The notes beneath the pieces are model-generated. The model was not told the DNA's origin, did not search any database, and saw only the letters and a program-made list of their open reading frames with translations. Of a DNA stretch of 64,000 nt, positions 24,501-52,300 are shown piece after piece. The position numbers and the translations under genes were made by a program. This DNA is from Opisthocomus hoazin (Eukaryota; Chordata; Aves; Opisthocomiformes; Opisthocomidae): NCBI RefSeq assembly GCF_030867145.1, contig NC_134427.1:19925001-19989000 (forward strand), given 5' to 3'. Each line of letters starts with the position of its first letter. Position 1 is the stretch's first letter.

Positions 24501-26289
24501 ACTCTTAAGGGAATAACTCATTACTTTCTCTGTTTGTACTCTTTTTTTTTTTTCTTGATCCCCCTTGCAAGCCATTTGATGACATCGTACTGTTACGTGC
24601 TGCATCACTGTTACTTTACGTACAGGAACCAGGTCTCCTCTTCCAGCCCTGACTTGTTCAGTATTTAGTAAGGAATTATTTTAAAGTTCTGTGTTTCTTT
24701 TAAATTACCTAATCATAAATGTCACTTAGCATAAACTTACCCTCTATTCCTCCTTTTCCACTGGTGACCACACCTTTGTGCCTTTGTTAGGGTAACTTTG
24801 TATGTAGTTGAGGGCTAATGATCGCTTGTTATGTGCCATTCTTCAGGCCTGCTACACTCAGCTGGAATCTTCCTTCATAGATCAAGCTTTCTCGTCCCAC
24901 TGTTCGTGTAGTTATACTCTGACTTTCTCTAGATACCCCATGTTTTTTGAAGTAGAGGACCTACATATGATCTTGTATCAGACATGCCTGCACTGGATTT
25001 TGTTGCTGTTTGAACTTGTTTCTCAGATTTAGGAGAATAAATTTAAATTATGAACCCATTTTCTGAAGAACCTGCAGCTACTTTGAGCTTTCTGGAACCT
25101 TCACATTCAGTAAATTAACTGCTCCCTCGCACTTCAGTCCTGTGTTGTACATCCTTTCAGTCAAGCCCAGGATATCGTCTGTAACTATCATGTAACAGTT
25201 CTGAAGCCATGTACTGTCACTTCATCTGCATCCTAGTCCCTTATTTTTAAGGGCAAGAATGACATTCTTGCTCATTCACTCTTCTGACTTCTCCACAAGC
25301 TCTGTCACAAAAGGATTTAGAATTCATTAAAAATACGGATAAAGCTCTTGCCAAACTGCAAGTATTATATCTGAAAATAATCCCTATATTTGGAGCCTGC
25401 CGGATGTAATCCTTCCCCCTCTCCAAAAATGCTTGAAAAGCTGATGTGTATCAAATTGTCTTTTGCAGCACATCGACATTTAGCTCATTTCTTAAAACTG
25501 GGCCCAATCTGGGCTTTGTTTTCAACATCTGTAGCGTGTACTCGCTGCTGCTTTTGAGAAGTTCTTCTACAGTATGCTCAGTTTCAGAGAGAACGCAAGG
25601 CGCCAAACAGTAACTAGAGACAACTTGTGCAACGTATAAAGATCTGTCAGAACACAAACTTGTTGAACCATTTGAATTGTATTTCACTTTTGAAATGTTA
25701 ACATTGTGCACGTATACATGTATGTACTGAAAATAGCAATCCTCAGTCAGCCAAGACACCGAAGATACCTGCAGTCTAGATAAAATATATTTCATATAAA
25801 TACATTCATGGTTTGGAAAAAAAAAAAAAAATCATACAACCTGCTGACAGACTCAAGTGCAAGTAGCTTTCTTACATGTATTTCACTTCCGTGATGCTAA
25901 CAGGCTGACTAAAGACTCTTTAATTGTCACCAATTTTAAACATGGAAAATCTGGTAACGTGGCTCCAGGATCAAGTCATTTAAAAAGTCGCTACTGGCAC
26001 AGGAAGTATTTCCTTTTGTCATAAACCATCTGTATGTGTCTTAAAAAAAAAATAAAACATTTTTTTAAGAACAGCTATTCCCTCATTCCTTTTAGCGACT
26101 GCTGTAGTTCCACGCACGACTAGATACAGTCAGCTTCACATACCAGATTTTCTTTTTCCCTTTCCCCTCGGGGTTCTTGGAAGATGAGCTGGCAGTGTTC
26201 TGGACTGGCCAGAGAAAGTTATGCATGGGGAAATTTAAAGTTGGTCCCAAGGAGAAGGGACGGTTTAATTAATGAGTATATAGCCATGA
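21504..26289. other. Intergenic DNA between KCNE5 and the ACSL4 3' end
   Basis: No coding exon is recognised. It contains A-rich stretches (24140-24155, 25817-25832) and several minus-strand AATAAA hexamers (TTTATT on + near 23898, 24033 and 24196) that might be distal ACSL4 poly(A) signals. A stretch at 22740-23060 has faint CR1-like words but too little to call. Confidence 0.45.
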
Positions 26290-27999
26290 TTTATTTTTGC
26301 CAAAATCTGTTTGAACTGGAAAAAAAGAAAAATACACATACATGCGATAAAGGAAAAACTTGCTCCGAAACTGCAAGCTAGTGTGTTCAAGGAGCATCAT
26401 ACAAAATCTTACTTTCTGTACAGTGACAATACCAAATAATTTTTCTTCTTAACCATCATATACACAACACAAATATTATGAATAGAAATCTATAAATACT
26501 TTAAAATGAATTTGTAATATATAGCAGTTGAGGGCCACACCTGTACAAAATAGAAGCAACATATATAAAACGATTAAGAAAGTGCAAAGTAGAACAGTAT
26601 CAAGAGCCTCCACTTTTTACAGCATTTGCAGTTCAAGTGTGAAGAGTGAGCAGGGATGCGGGAGCTCAGTTACAATTCAAAAGAAGACACAGTACAGGTT
26701 TCTGCACGCAAAGTGATGAACTGTTATTACATCTTCCCACTTCTTCACATCTATGACTTCCAGTTAGTAAGAGAACATTTTAATAATGAATTTCTGTAAA
26801 GAGTGATTTGTCCCTTTTTCTGAGTTCCATAAAACAAAGCTCACCTGGTCATAGGCTACTTTGCCGTAAGTAAAACAAGACAACACGGGGAAACTGCTGT
26901 TGGTTTCTGGTTGCCGTGTTATGCTTACCGTCTTTAAAAGGTGAACGGAAATACCTTTCCATGAAGTGAATACGACATTTGGACCCTGATCCTCTAAATT
27001 ACATACAGGTAACCTGTCCCATTACTCACATGTATCTGAAGGTCTAGAGGATCAGTGCCTTAAAAACAAACCCACCAACCTAAAAAAAAACCTAACAAAA
27101 CCCAAAACTCCTTTGAGTCTCAAATCTGCTGAGAGACAACAGCCCATCAATTCCACTGTTGTTTGCCGGTCAAGATGCAAGTTCTGCATTCTGCATTCAG
27201 GTGATGATTTCTCATCAGTACCTCCTGTAGCAGCGCAAGTCTTTCTTTTATGCTGTGTGACCTAGTGGAAAGCTCTGCTTGAATTAAAATACAGTGGCAA
27301 GTAGAAATGTATTTGATAAGTTGGAAGTTGAAATAGTTAATTCAATGCTCTTGAATAAAATTTCAAATAACTTGTTTTTAGAAAGCTTTTCAGTTCACCT
27401 TCATTTTAGTAAGTGTACTTTAAATTCTTTTTTAGGCACTGTAAATAGTCAAGACACTAACTGATGTGCAGACGAGTCTATCCATTCTCAAGCAGTGCAT
27501 TATTAGTGATCTCTAGCAAGTTCTTGACTAATGTCATCTTGGTTTTGTTTTCAAATGCAGAAGGGTAGACTTCAAATACTTTTTTTCCCCCTCCCTCGCT
27601 ACGTATCTTACTATGACAGAAGAGTCATCACAATTACATTAATTTTTCTCTTTGAAATATAGGCCAGACTTCTGTATGAATTAAAGAGAAGCTGCAAGCA
27701 GTCTGAATATGCTAGAGAAACAATAAAATTACCTGGTCATACTGCTTCACATAATGATGTCTGTCTCAAAACTGGACATGATCACATGAAACTATGAAGA
27801 CCATCAGTGTCTACTCTGCTAATAATTAAGAATTTGGAGTCTATGATATTCTCTGTTGTACTCAACAGAGATTATAGAAACATTCATCCATTTGGTATAT
27901 TTTCTAAGTGTGTGATCTCTACGGTATACACAGACCTCTAAAGCTGAGGCATGAGAACTGTCTGGTCATCTGCACAACTGTCTGGTCAACATAACTTGT
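26290..27999 (-). other. ACSL4: Probable ACSL4 3' UTR
   Basis: This lies directly downstream of the ACSL4 stop codon on the minus strand and has no coding signal. A minus-strand AATAAA (TTTATT on +, 26290-26295) lies about 1.7 kb after the stop and is a plausible cleavage signal. Mammalian ACSL4 mRNAs also have 3' UTRs of kilobase length (recalled), so the true end could be further down. Confidence 0.4.
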
Positions 28000-42943
<14,944 letters not shown>

Positions 42944-43104
42944 TGCAGGTATTTGAAAATCTCTTATTGTGTTCTGAAGCAGGCAAGAGCAAAGCAGCAG
43001 TGCGGTATGGTGTAGGAAGAAGCAACAGTGAGCGAAGCTTAGGTAGTTCTGTTTCAGAGCGACTGCTAAAATTTTAGTAACCTTCGAGAGCCAACAGTGG
43101 ACAC

Positions 43105-46100
43105 CTGTGGGTGAAGACCAGAGCCAAGCATAGAGCAGGAAAAAAAAAAGAAAAAAGAATTAGTTAGTAATATTACAGTCAGTCCATTAGTTTTAGTCCT
43201 TCTAAGAGTTCACTTCAAATGCATCAAGACAAAGGAGACTGAAGTAACTGATTTAAGAGGCAGGTACGCTGCGTGATACAGCAGTGTACTGCTCTGAAGA
43301 AAGAGGATGAATCTTTTCCATACTTGTTTGTTGCATCCACAAATATTTACTTTTCAAAGGCTTTTCCCCACTATCTCTGTTTGAATAGTTCAGGGCTGCT
43401 GAGATGAAGTCTGTCCTTCGCTTCATAATATTGTGTTTAAGCTACTTGAGTAATGCTACAGTTGTGTAATTATGGGAAAGGTCAACACTTGTTTTCCTCC
43501 TAAATATTTGTACCACGGAGAAGAGATACAGTAGGTTACTGCTTTTCAGAATATTATATCCACTTATATTCAGGTTAAAATGTATCTTGATACAGAGCCC
43601 TCAAAATTCTACATGTTGTAATCCAAAAACTATATAATATTCCAAAATTGCTTTATTAACTTTGCCCCAGCAACTGAATTTTTAATCTATTACTTTTCAA
43701 CTATGAATGTCAGACTCTTGGAAAGGGGTTACACAGATTTGCTTCTTCCCCTCCAAAAACTACTTCAATATATGCATTTCAGAGCTCCAGGTATGGAAAA
43801 TGGAATCCAATTTGACCCATTCAATCCAGTTAAAGCACAGTTTGGCAAGATTTTGTCTGCATGTCAGAAATCTTTCCTCATTAAGGAGAACTGGGCCTGA
43901 ATAAAGACCGAAGGTGAGCGGGAGGAAAACAAAAGCATGGTAGTGCGCCGCAGCTGTGGCACTGGTCTGTAACCAGTCTGCACTGGCACGTCAAAGATGC
44001 AGGATCTTATCTTCACCCGGCTGGCATGCAAACACGGCATGCAAACACATCACGAACGACGCACACAGCAGGAGCACCGGAAGGCAAAGGTGCACTAGCA
44101 AAGGAGCAGTACCTCGGCCACACCGGGGAGTACCACTGACTAGCTTATCGCAAAGCCCAGTCTCTCCTGGACAGAATCTGATAAACAGAACGGATGAGAA
44201 CAGGGGCATTTTCAGGGCTCCATCAAGAATTAAAAGAATGTGGGCACACCTCAAAATATACCTTTATTAACATATTTGCCGCCCTCGGGTGATGAGGGAG
44301 GCTACACTTAACGTTTCACGTTAAACAAGACAACTGCCACTAACAGCATAACAGAAATCTATTAATAGGCTGTTGGGTTTTTTAATAAGATTTCAAAAAT
44401 CTGCCGTTGTGTTGTAGCCAATTTCAACAGCATTTAATGTAATGCAAGATTAAGAGATCTGCAGATACTTAAAATAACATGATCACGCTAATTTTTAAAA
44501 TGAAATATATGGAATAAAATTACTGTTGAATGATAGTATAACGTACTAAACTAAGCTGAGTTGCTCAGAAAGAAAGAATATTCTGAATACTTCTTTTTAT
44601 AAAAATTATATGCTTGTTCTGGTCTAGTTAACCTCCTCATCATCCGCTACTCAGCAGTCAAACCTCAGCAGAAGAGATATCATTTCACTTCCCTAAGTTC
44701 CAGTTCTCTAAAATGAAGGTTTACTGGTTTATAATCTTGCATATTTTCATTCCAGTTAATTCAGTGCTCCAAAAGCAGCAGTTGAGCTTGTATTTAAAAC
44801 AAAAGCCAACCACAGCGCTAAGACCACAGTAAGACAGCCTCAGTGCGTGCCCATGATTAGCCGCAATGCTGCACGTTAAAATAAACCCCATGGAGAGCTC
44901 TCGCTGCTCTTCACCTGCCAGCAAAAAGCGTATCAGCAGACTTGATGGACTAATGCAAACAATTCAATATAACGAGACAGTACTGTAGCTTTTATTCAGG
45001 CTGAGTAGTAGCTTCTTCAGAAGTAGTCCTACCGGTAAAAAAACTAATAATAAAATAATCAAGAACTGACTAATTTAGAAATGGAGGAGAGGAATGGGCT
45101 CATATTTACTTAAATTCTTTAGCCAATGTTCTGGAGTGACCGATACTATAAAAAGACATTTACTTCAACTTTTCCGTTCAATTTAATCTCCTGTAGATTA
45201 ATTTTATAAGTTTTCTTTAAGCTATTCAGCAGCTTGTATAACACTGAACAACCATAAAATTTTCAGAGTATTTTCCGTGTATGTGTTATTACAACAGATA
45301 CAAAGAACTGAAAATCATATTTCCACACACTGATTTTCTTACTACTTTCTAATTAAATCTATATTACCTAATGGTATCTGTTAATATATATTTATTGCAA
45401 GTATCTCCTCTTTCCACTGCTATTTTCAACTCTTGCATTTGGGCAACAGTGAATTGAACTGCAGTCTCTGGGGTAAGAGCTGTCCCTTTTTTTACCATAT
45501 CTAAAATGATGGGGACCTGCTCCTCCTGTCATCTAAGCACTGATGAGATGCAAACAACACAGGGAACTAACAGCACCGTCATGATTTAAACGGGTATTTC
45601 ACAACATCCAATTCACATTTTATTACTGATTACCAACACTAAGGCTGTAAAATGGAACTAGGTTGCAGAATGGATTGTGAGACTATGTGTGAAAAGAGGA
45701 CGGTGTTTGAAAAACTGCATCCTACTGATGTCATCTACGAATCCTCTCTACATGCGTGAAGCGTGTGCGTTTATATGTGAGATGATGTTCAAGCTGGTGA
45801 AGCAACAAAACTCAATTCAGTGCTGAATGCTAACTTAAGAACTTCTACAGTTTACTGGAACAACTTTCTAACATGCTAAAAAACCTCATCAGAATTTTCA
45901 AAACACTGCCTTAAATAATAAAGTCATGATAAAAAAGTCTTCATGGGAAAGAATGTTTGTTTTGTCCTAAAACCGGCACCCTGCTGAAATCACTTTTAAC
46001 ATTTCAATTTTAAGTACAAACACACTTGGTACGCTTACAGCCAGTTACGCTAACGTTCACATTAGGAAAGTTAAAGGTTGCATTTCTGCAATTCAATTTC

Positions 46101-46338
46101 AGATTCGTTTGAAATACTTTTAAAAGTGTTTATAAAACCAGGTAACTTAGCTAATTTGTACACATTTGTGGTGATTTTAAATGTTTTTATCTTGACAAAA
46201 ATCAGTTGTAATTCTTAATAGACATCAGCTGGAAAACCTCAGTAAGTCCCAAAAAGACAAAATTGGCTTTTTCATTTTAATATATTCGTATAAAACCCTG
46301 ACACATATGCACACATACACACACAGAGGTGTACTTAC
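43105..46338 (-). other. ACSL4: Probable ACSL4 intron in the 5' UTR
   Basis: AT-rich sequence with no coding signal or recognised repeat. It is bounded by a good acceptor at 43105 and a GTAAGT donor at 46338. Minor features are short A runs near 43141-43150. Confidence 0.45.
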
Positions 46339-46385
46339 AAGGTACCTGACAGTGATGCCGGGGTCGTTTTCAGTGTCGATTAGAT
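46339..46385 (-). other. ACSL4: Candidate non-coding ACSL4 5' UTR exon (47 nt)
   Basis: On the minus strand a polypyrimidine tract and TTTTAATATAG acceptor (ending at 46386) are followed 47 nt later by CAGGTACCTT and a perfect GTAAGTAC donor at 46338. Joining it to the exon at 43104 leaves no continuous frame into ACSL4: the one open frame stops within 13 codons of the next exon. It is therefore best read as untranslated. This is inferred from splice-site pairing only. Confidence 0.4.
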
Positions 46386-49300
46386 CTATATTAAAACAGA
46401 AAAAAGGGAAGTATTAGAGGTTGGGAATTGTTTTGCCTTGCAGAAAGGAGGAATCTTTCGAATTTCTACCCTAATGCTCCTGAAGAAGAATAGCCTATGA
46501 ATTTAGACAGAGGTGGCACATGCTACCCATACAAAAGGAGAGCAATAATATTATTGGAAAAGACTAAGCTTGCAAATTACAGCGTACAGAGAAAGATGAA
46601 GTTACCCGAAAGGAGTTTAATTTTTATGCCCCCCCCCCCCCATTTAAACATATTCTGAATAAAGCTATGAACAGAAGCTTAATTTAAGAAAAAAAAGAAA
46701 AGGCAAGAAAGAGACTTTCAGCCTCTATATGGTCCATTCTTCTGTCTCAGAGTGATAGAAGGGATTGTGAGAAACGTGAATCAAGGGCAGCAGCAAGAAG
46801 ACCTTTATCATTCTTGATGGATGAGCGTCAGTAGAAGCACCAATGAAAAAAAGATGCCTGCGTGTAATTATGCAGATGTGGCTTCAAAAAGTATTCTCTT
46901 CAACTACTTGGTTTTAGATATAGAAAGTTTTTAACTGATGTTTAACCTAGTTATATTTTATTAGCCTTCCCCATAAGTCTAAGATTTCAATCAAGGTACC
47001 AGTTTTTACAGACAGAAACTGTTAAACTATTTTCTCTTGAAATATGAAATAAGAAGCACAATAGTGTTTTTACTGTTACTGGCACTTGTGTGGGGCTGTG
47101 TAAGATTTTTATCCACAACAGGACCATCCCAAACTTTTGCCAAATAAATAGAATATAATATTTAAAATATTTTAAATAAATTATCATATTTTAATGCATA
47201 ACAGACTGACATACCGAACTTGCAAAAGAACCGCCATACCAATTAATTCCGTTTGGTCAGAAGCCAAACTTAGCTATTCAAATTACACCTTATGCCTTCA
47301 ATCTCTTATTTAAGTTTAATTAGACTTTAAGAGACAGGATGAGACGCAATGTTCACGTTGATGCACCATCAAGGATACCTTCAAGGCAAGCCAACCACAT
47401 ATTACTAAAGTTTAACAGTTATGTCCTCTTTCCTCATAAATAAAAAAAAGTAGCACTCATGAAAAATTTCACTGTATCAAAATAAAACTGTTATGTAATA
47501 CTAGAATATTTAGAATACGTAATATTTTATATTGATGTACAAAGGTCATTATTTCTCTTAATTGTGCAATCTAGCTAACCTACTTAGACACTTATCTATC
47601 TACTTTGGAAACAGCAGAGCTTCCAGTTCTTGATGTAGGAAATGCACATTCCCAGCAACAGCTACCAGTGAGTCTCAGGCATGACTGCAGTCTAAGAAAA
47701 AACCAGACCAAACAAAAAGAAATGTTGTTTCTCTCCTAGACAGAAGTGTTTTCAGCATCTCCAAAGGATTTTTCTCAGGTGAATAAGCTTCCAGCAATTT
47801 GAAATGGTAATTCTCTAGACTAGAGTTCATTTATCATTTGCAATGGTATGTGTTACAGTGTTCGTATTAGGAAGCTCAGTCATGAGGCAGCATTTTCCTT
47901 ATTACTATTATATGCTGGGTGTTTACAAAAATTCTATAGTCCAAGCTTACTACAGAAAACAAATACCCGATGCAAATGCTCATACAAGTACTGAACTGAC
48001 ACTGTATTTTACGGACTGCCACAGATGGAAGAGATGTTCTTTGAATATCATCTGACTTTGATATCCTCAATTACAAGCTTCAGAGACAGATAATACACAA
48101 CGTGATTCTTGTCCTGAAGCCAGGGCCACAGAACAAAGCCTGAAATCAGAGCACAGGTTCTAGAACAGAAGAGGGACTCCTCTTTTCGTAATTTTTCATG
48201 AATTTAAGTGAAAATGTAAGAAACAACTGGCAACTATTTTTTTTTGTAATATAGAAAAATAGCTTTTAAGTAGTCACAAAAGCTTATGGGACTAAGTAAG
48301 AGCAAAAGTGTGCGTGGGGAACAGGGAGAGGGTTTATGCTTCTGAAGCGACTTCACATGGGAGGAAATGCCCTAATCTTCTCTGCACTGAACTATTCAGA
48401 CAGAACAGAATCAACTTACCCAGCATTCGCACACACTACTAGAATTTCTAAGTGTAACTCAAAACCTGAAGTACCACCTGTGGCTAGAAATTTTATCCTA
48501 TGCAGTTTAATTTTAATAAGGCAGCAAATGATTATTTTCATTAGGAAAGGCTTTAATTAGTCCAAGCCCAAAACACTGTAAAGGTTTAATATTGAAAGTA
48601 TATGAATGACTGTTTACTGTCCTTCCCCTTGTGTTAAAAAGCTTGCCAGGGATCCACTTGACTATGTAACAGCATCATTACAAGAAAACATACTTCTTTT
48701 TCTATCTACTTCAAACATTCATTGCAACTTTTAAAATGTTTTTTCATTGTGTTGGGGAAGTCTTCTAGTAAGAAGTATGACATTAGACAGAAAAAAGGGT
48801 AGTATTTTAGTCTGTGAAGAAAAGCTGGAATCTGCAAAGCAAGAAGTTGTTTAAAAACACCGGAGGAAGTCCTGGTTCGCCTGCAACCGAGCGCTTGCCA
48901 GCTTCAAATGGAGACACAATTCTGGCATTAGCGTAAGTGCTCAGGGTTGACTCCTTTCAGGAAGTTCTGACATCTTCCAAAACAATGCAGTATGAATAAG
49001 TAACAACTATTTCCAGAATTTCTCTAGCATTCAGGCAGATCTAAATGTCTTGCCAACCACAGTAAGCATTCATGATTTGTGAGTGGAAAGGTGGTTCTAC
49101 ACAGTGAAAAAAACCCCAAGTTGACCTGAATAAGGAAATTGGTTATTAGTTTCAGTCCGGTTTTGGAAGGGAATTTAATCAATATCTAGTAGTCCTGAAT
49201 TTGTTCCAGTACTAGACCTGAAAGAGCCTAGGATTCCAAAAAGAAATTACGGGAAGACTGACAAATATCACATTGCCAGGAGGATGTAGCAAGCTTAAAC

Positions 49301-52300
49301 ACAATAAACAAATGAGTGCATACTACCAGGCTCTCTACAAATTTTGATCTTCCAGACTTATCCCTGTCACACACAAGAATGAGAGAACATTTCTACAGAT
49401 GAGAAGACTGTGATTAAATAGCAATAGGAGTTAGAAGAACCTTGTGGCTCATTACAACTTCTGGGGTTAGAAGGACTGAAGGAAGAAAAACTAAGGGAAA
49501 TGATTCAGTTTTTACATCATGTCAGTGCTTTTATGAAAACAAACTCCGACAATGTTAATGAAAGTTACTCATGGTAGAAAAGAAAAAAGTACACGAGGTC
49601 CAATTTTTGTTCCTTTCTCACAGGCAGATTTCTACATATTTTCCTCTTACACAATTTTGTACGTCAAAGGGCAATGAAAACTCCCGAGGTAATCTAATCA
49701 AACGGCAGCAGGTTTCCGAAGTACTTCTGTGCTCTGTCAATGCAAAAGGAGCTCAAAGCCTGAGAGGTTTGGAGAGCTCTTACTATGTCTGCACGGCATA
49801 AATACAAGTGCCTGCGTCCCAGCAAACATGGAGAGGGGAAAGCCAGATATAGTGGGCCCTGACAGAAGTCGAGGGTCCCTGTTTAAATACATACATTCTA
49901 TCCGAAATCACAAAAACACAAGTAGTATCAGGAAATCTTGTTTATCTTACTGCTGCTTAAAAAGTAGTTAATACAATGTTTTACTTAGCTACTAAACAAA
50001 GATCAGATTTATTTTTGGTTTCAAGAAAAGTATTATTGTTGTCCCTTATATTCACTATTTCTGTTTTACTACCTCAGAACATATATGCGCTTAATGTCAG
50101 TCAGGAAAAGAAAAATCAATTTATAAGTGTCAAGTACATCTATTGCTGCAACAACTACCGTAATGGAAACCAGGCCAGCTGCGCTTACCCAGTATTTCTC
50201 AATTATCTAACAGACTGGCGTGAAACACTCTCTCCCCTAATCTTGTAACATAAGGGCAAGCAAATATTTGGTGAAAGGTTAAGAGCTGTGTGTGCCCCGA
50301 AGGCAGAAAACACAAAAAGCCAAGGCAAGATTCCGCAACTGCAAACTGTCCATTGAGAATACACTGAACTGGGAAGTATTATTTCCTCTAGACCCACCTC
50401 TGTGACTTCTGCCTCATTAAATTCTACCCAGAATCTGCACTGTAAATACCCGAGCTCATTCACTCCAGCGCTTCCTCTCTCACAAGCCCGTGCTCAAGCC
50501 GTGCTGGTTATGCCGTGATCTGATTGAAAGCACACAAGTTTTCAGGTCAATCCAATTCATGCTACAGGATTGTGAATAGCAAACTCGGCTGTTTCAACAG
50601 GTTTTTGCAGTGAAGGAAGTGAGAGAGAGGCATCCTTATGTTTCACTAGCATTTTAGTTAATGAACATGGTAAGGACTTGTACAGAGAGCATTTCAGAAG
50701 GGGAGGGAAAAGGAGAAAATCTGCAACTGAAAAATACTGATACTACCTCAAAACTGCTCCAACATCTACAAAATATACTTTCACTAAAGGGCACAAAAAT
50801 TAAAAAGGAAAACACATAATCTATACTAATAGAGCAGTATTTCAGCTTGATCTCCTCAACTTATACCCCAACCTCATCAGGCATTATGGCCAATGTTGCT
50901 CTTAGTCCGATGTTCCAACAGCAGAGATAAGCGATTGTACTGTTTCCACCCAGCTTCTCAAAACAAGCACTCGAAAAGGCAGGCAGCACGATCAAGGACA
51001 AATTTTAGAGGATATGTGGCTGTGGAAGTTCTCCAGCAAAAGCTACGTAAACAGTCAAGTAAGAATTGATAATCCCTTTCTTCCCGTATGTAACACCAAA
51101 TGGACAGACTGACTCGTCCTGTGTTTAGCCACACACTCATCTGGCAGCGGGAAGGCTGCGCCTTGCACGGCTCTCCTGACGCAGCTAGCGAGATTTAGGT
51201 TACCGTCATCTTCTAATTTTCTGCTTCTTTCTCAGTACTAGTAAACTGCTTTGCAAAATACAGAAGTGGTGGCCTCTCCTAAGATTGCTGAAGTATAGTT
51301 TAGAAGATCAAATCAGTTTAAGACCTACAAACGTAAAGGCCTGTTTGCTACATCTTCCGTAACATTTTTCTTGCCTGCAAACACTGTCCTTTCAGAAATT
51401 TGATACCCAAAGTCAAATAATCCCCTAATATATACAATTTATACTAAAGCCAGTTTCATACGCTAAAAAAAAAAGGTTTGTCGCTCGCTTCCCCACATGA
51501 AAATCATGCCTCCTTTGGGTACAGACTTGGTAAGTTCAAGCTTTTTGAAAACCTTCTCTTATTTTAGGCAACTTGGGATAAACTCCAAAGCCTGTTACTG
51601 CACCTGTTGTTTTGGAGCGTGTTGTAACAGGAGATCTGTGCAATCACCTATAGTGTATCGGTTTGAACACAGACTGGAGATCAGTTCCCCTCTTTACCTT
51701 TGTTTTATTTTTAAGCATTACAAATGAAGCAGGTTAAATTAATAAAAAAAGCTTACAGAACATCCAGACTATTCTGTATAGGTCTGAATCATGGACTGTT
51801 TGGTCTCTAGCCTAATATGTAACTACAAGGAAGCATTTACACCTAATTTTTATAACCTGATTATGTTTAAACTTTTCATTTTTAACTTGACAATGTGACT
51901 GAAGATACCAATTACAGGCCAAAAAAAGATAGTTCAGTTAGAAAAGGGACAAGTAAAACAATGCAAAAGCACAAGTGAGACTTCACGCTGAACTTCAAGA
52001 CCTTCCCTCCATTTTTTCTGTGCGGAATACAGGCACCTGAAAACTGGCACACTGTTCTGTGGGCGTCTAGAAGTCAAGCAATTCTACTTGGCATTGAAAG
52101 GGACTAGTAACACTCACACAAGTTACCTCTGTCGGGTAACGTCTTAAACTATGCCACCATTTCATCTCAGCAGTAAATGGACAGTCTAGATCTTGCTTCT
52201 GTCTCCTAACTGGAACACACCTGGCATAAAGCAGGAATTTACTCGAAGCTGGGTTTCTTATCATAACCGTGGTTTTCTTCATTTTCAGGGGACAATAAAA

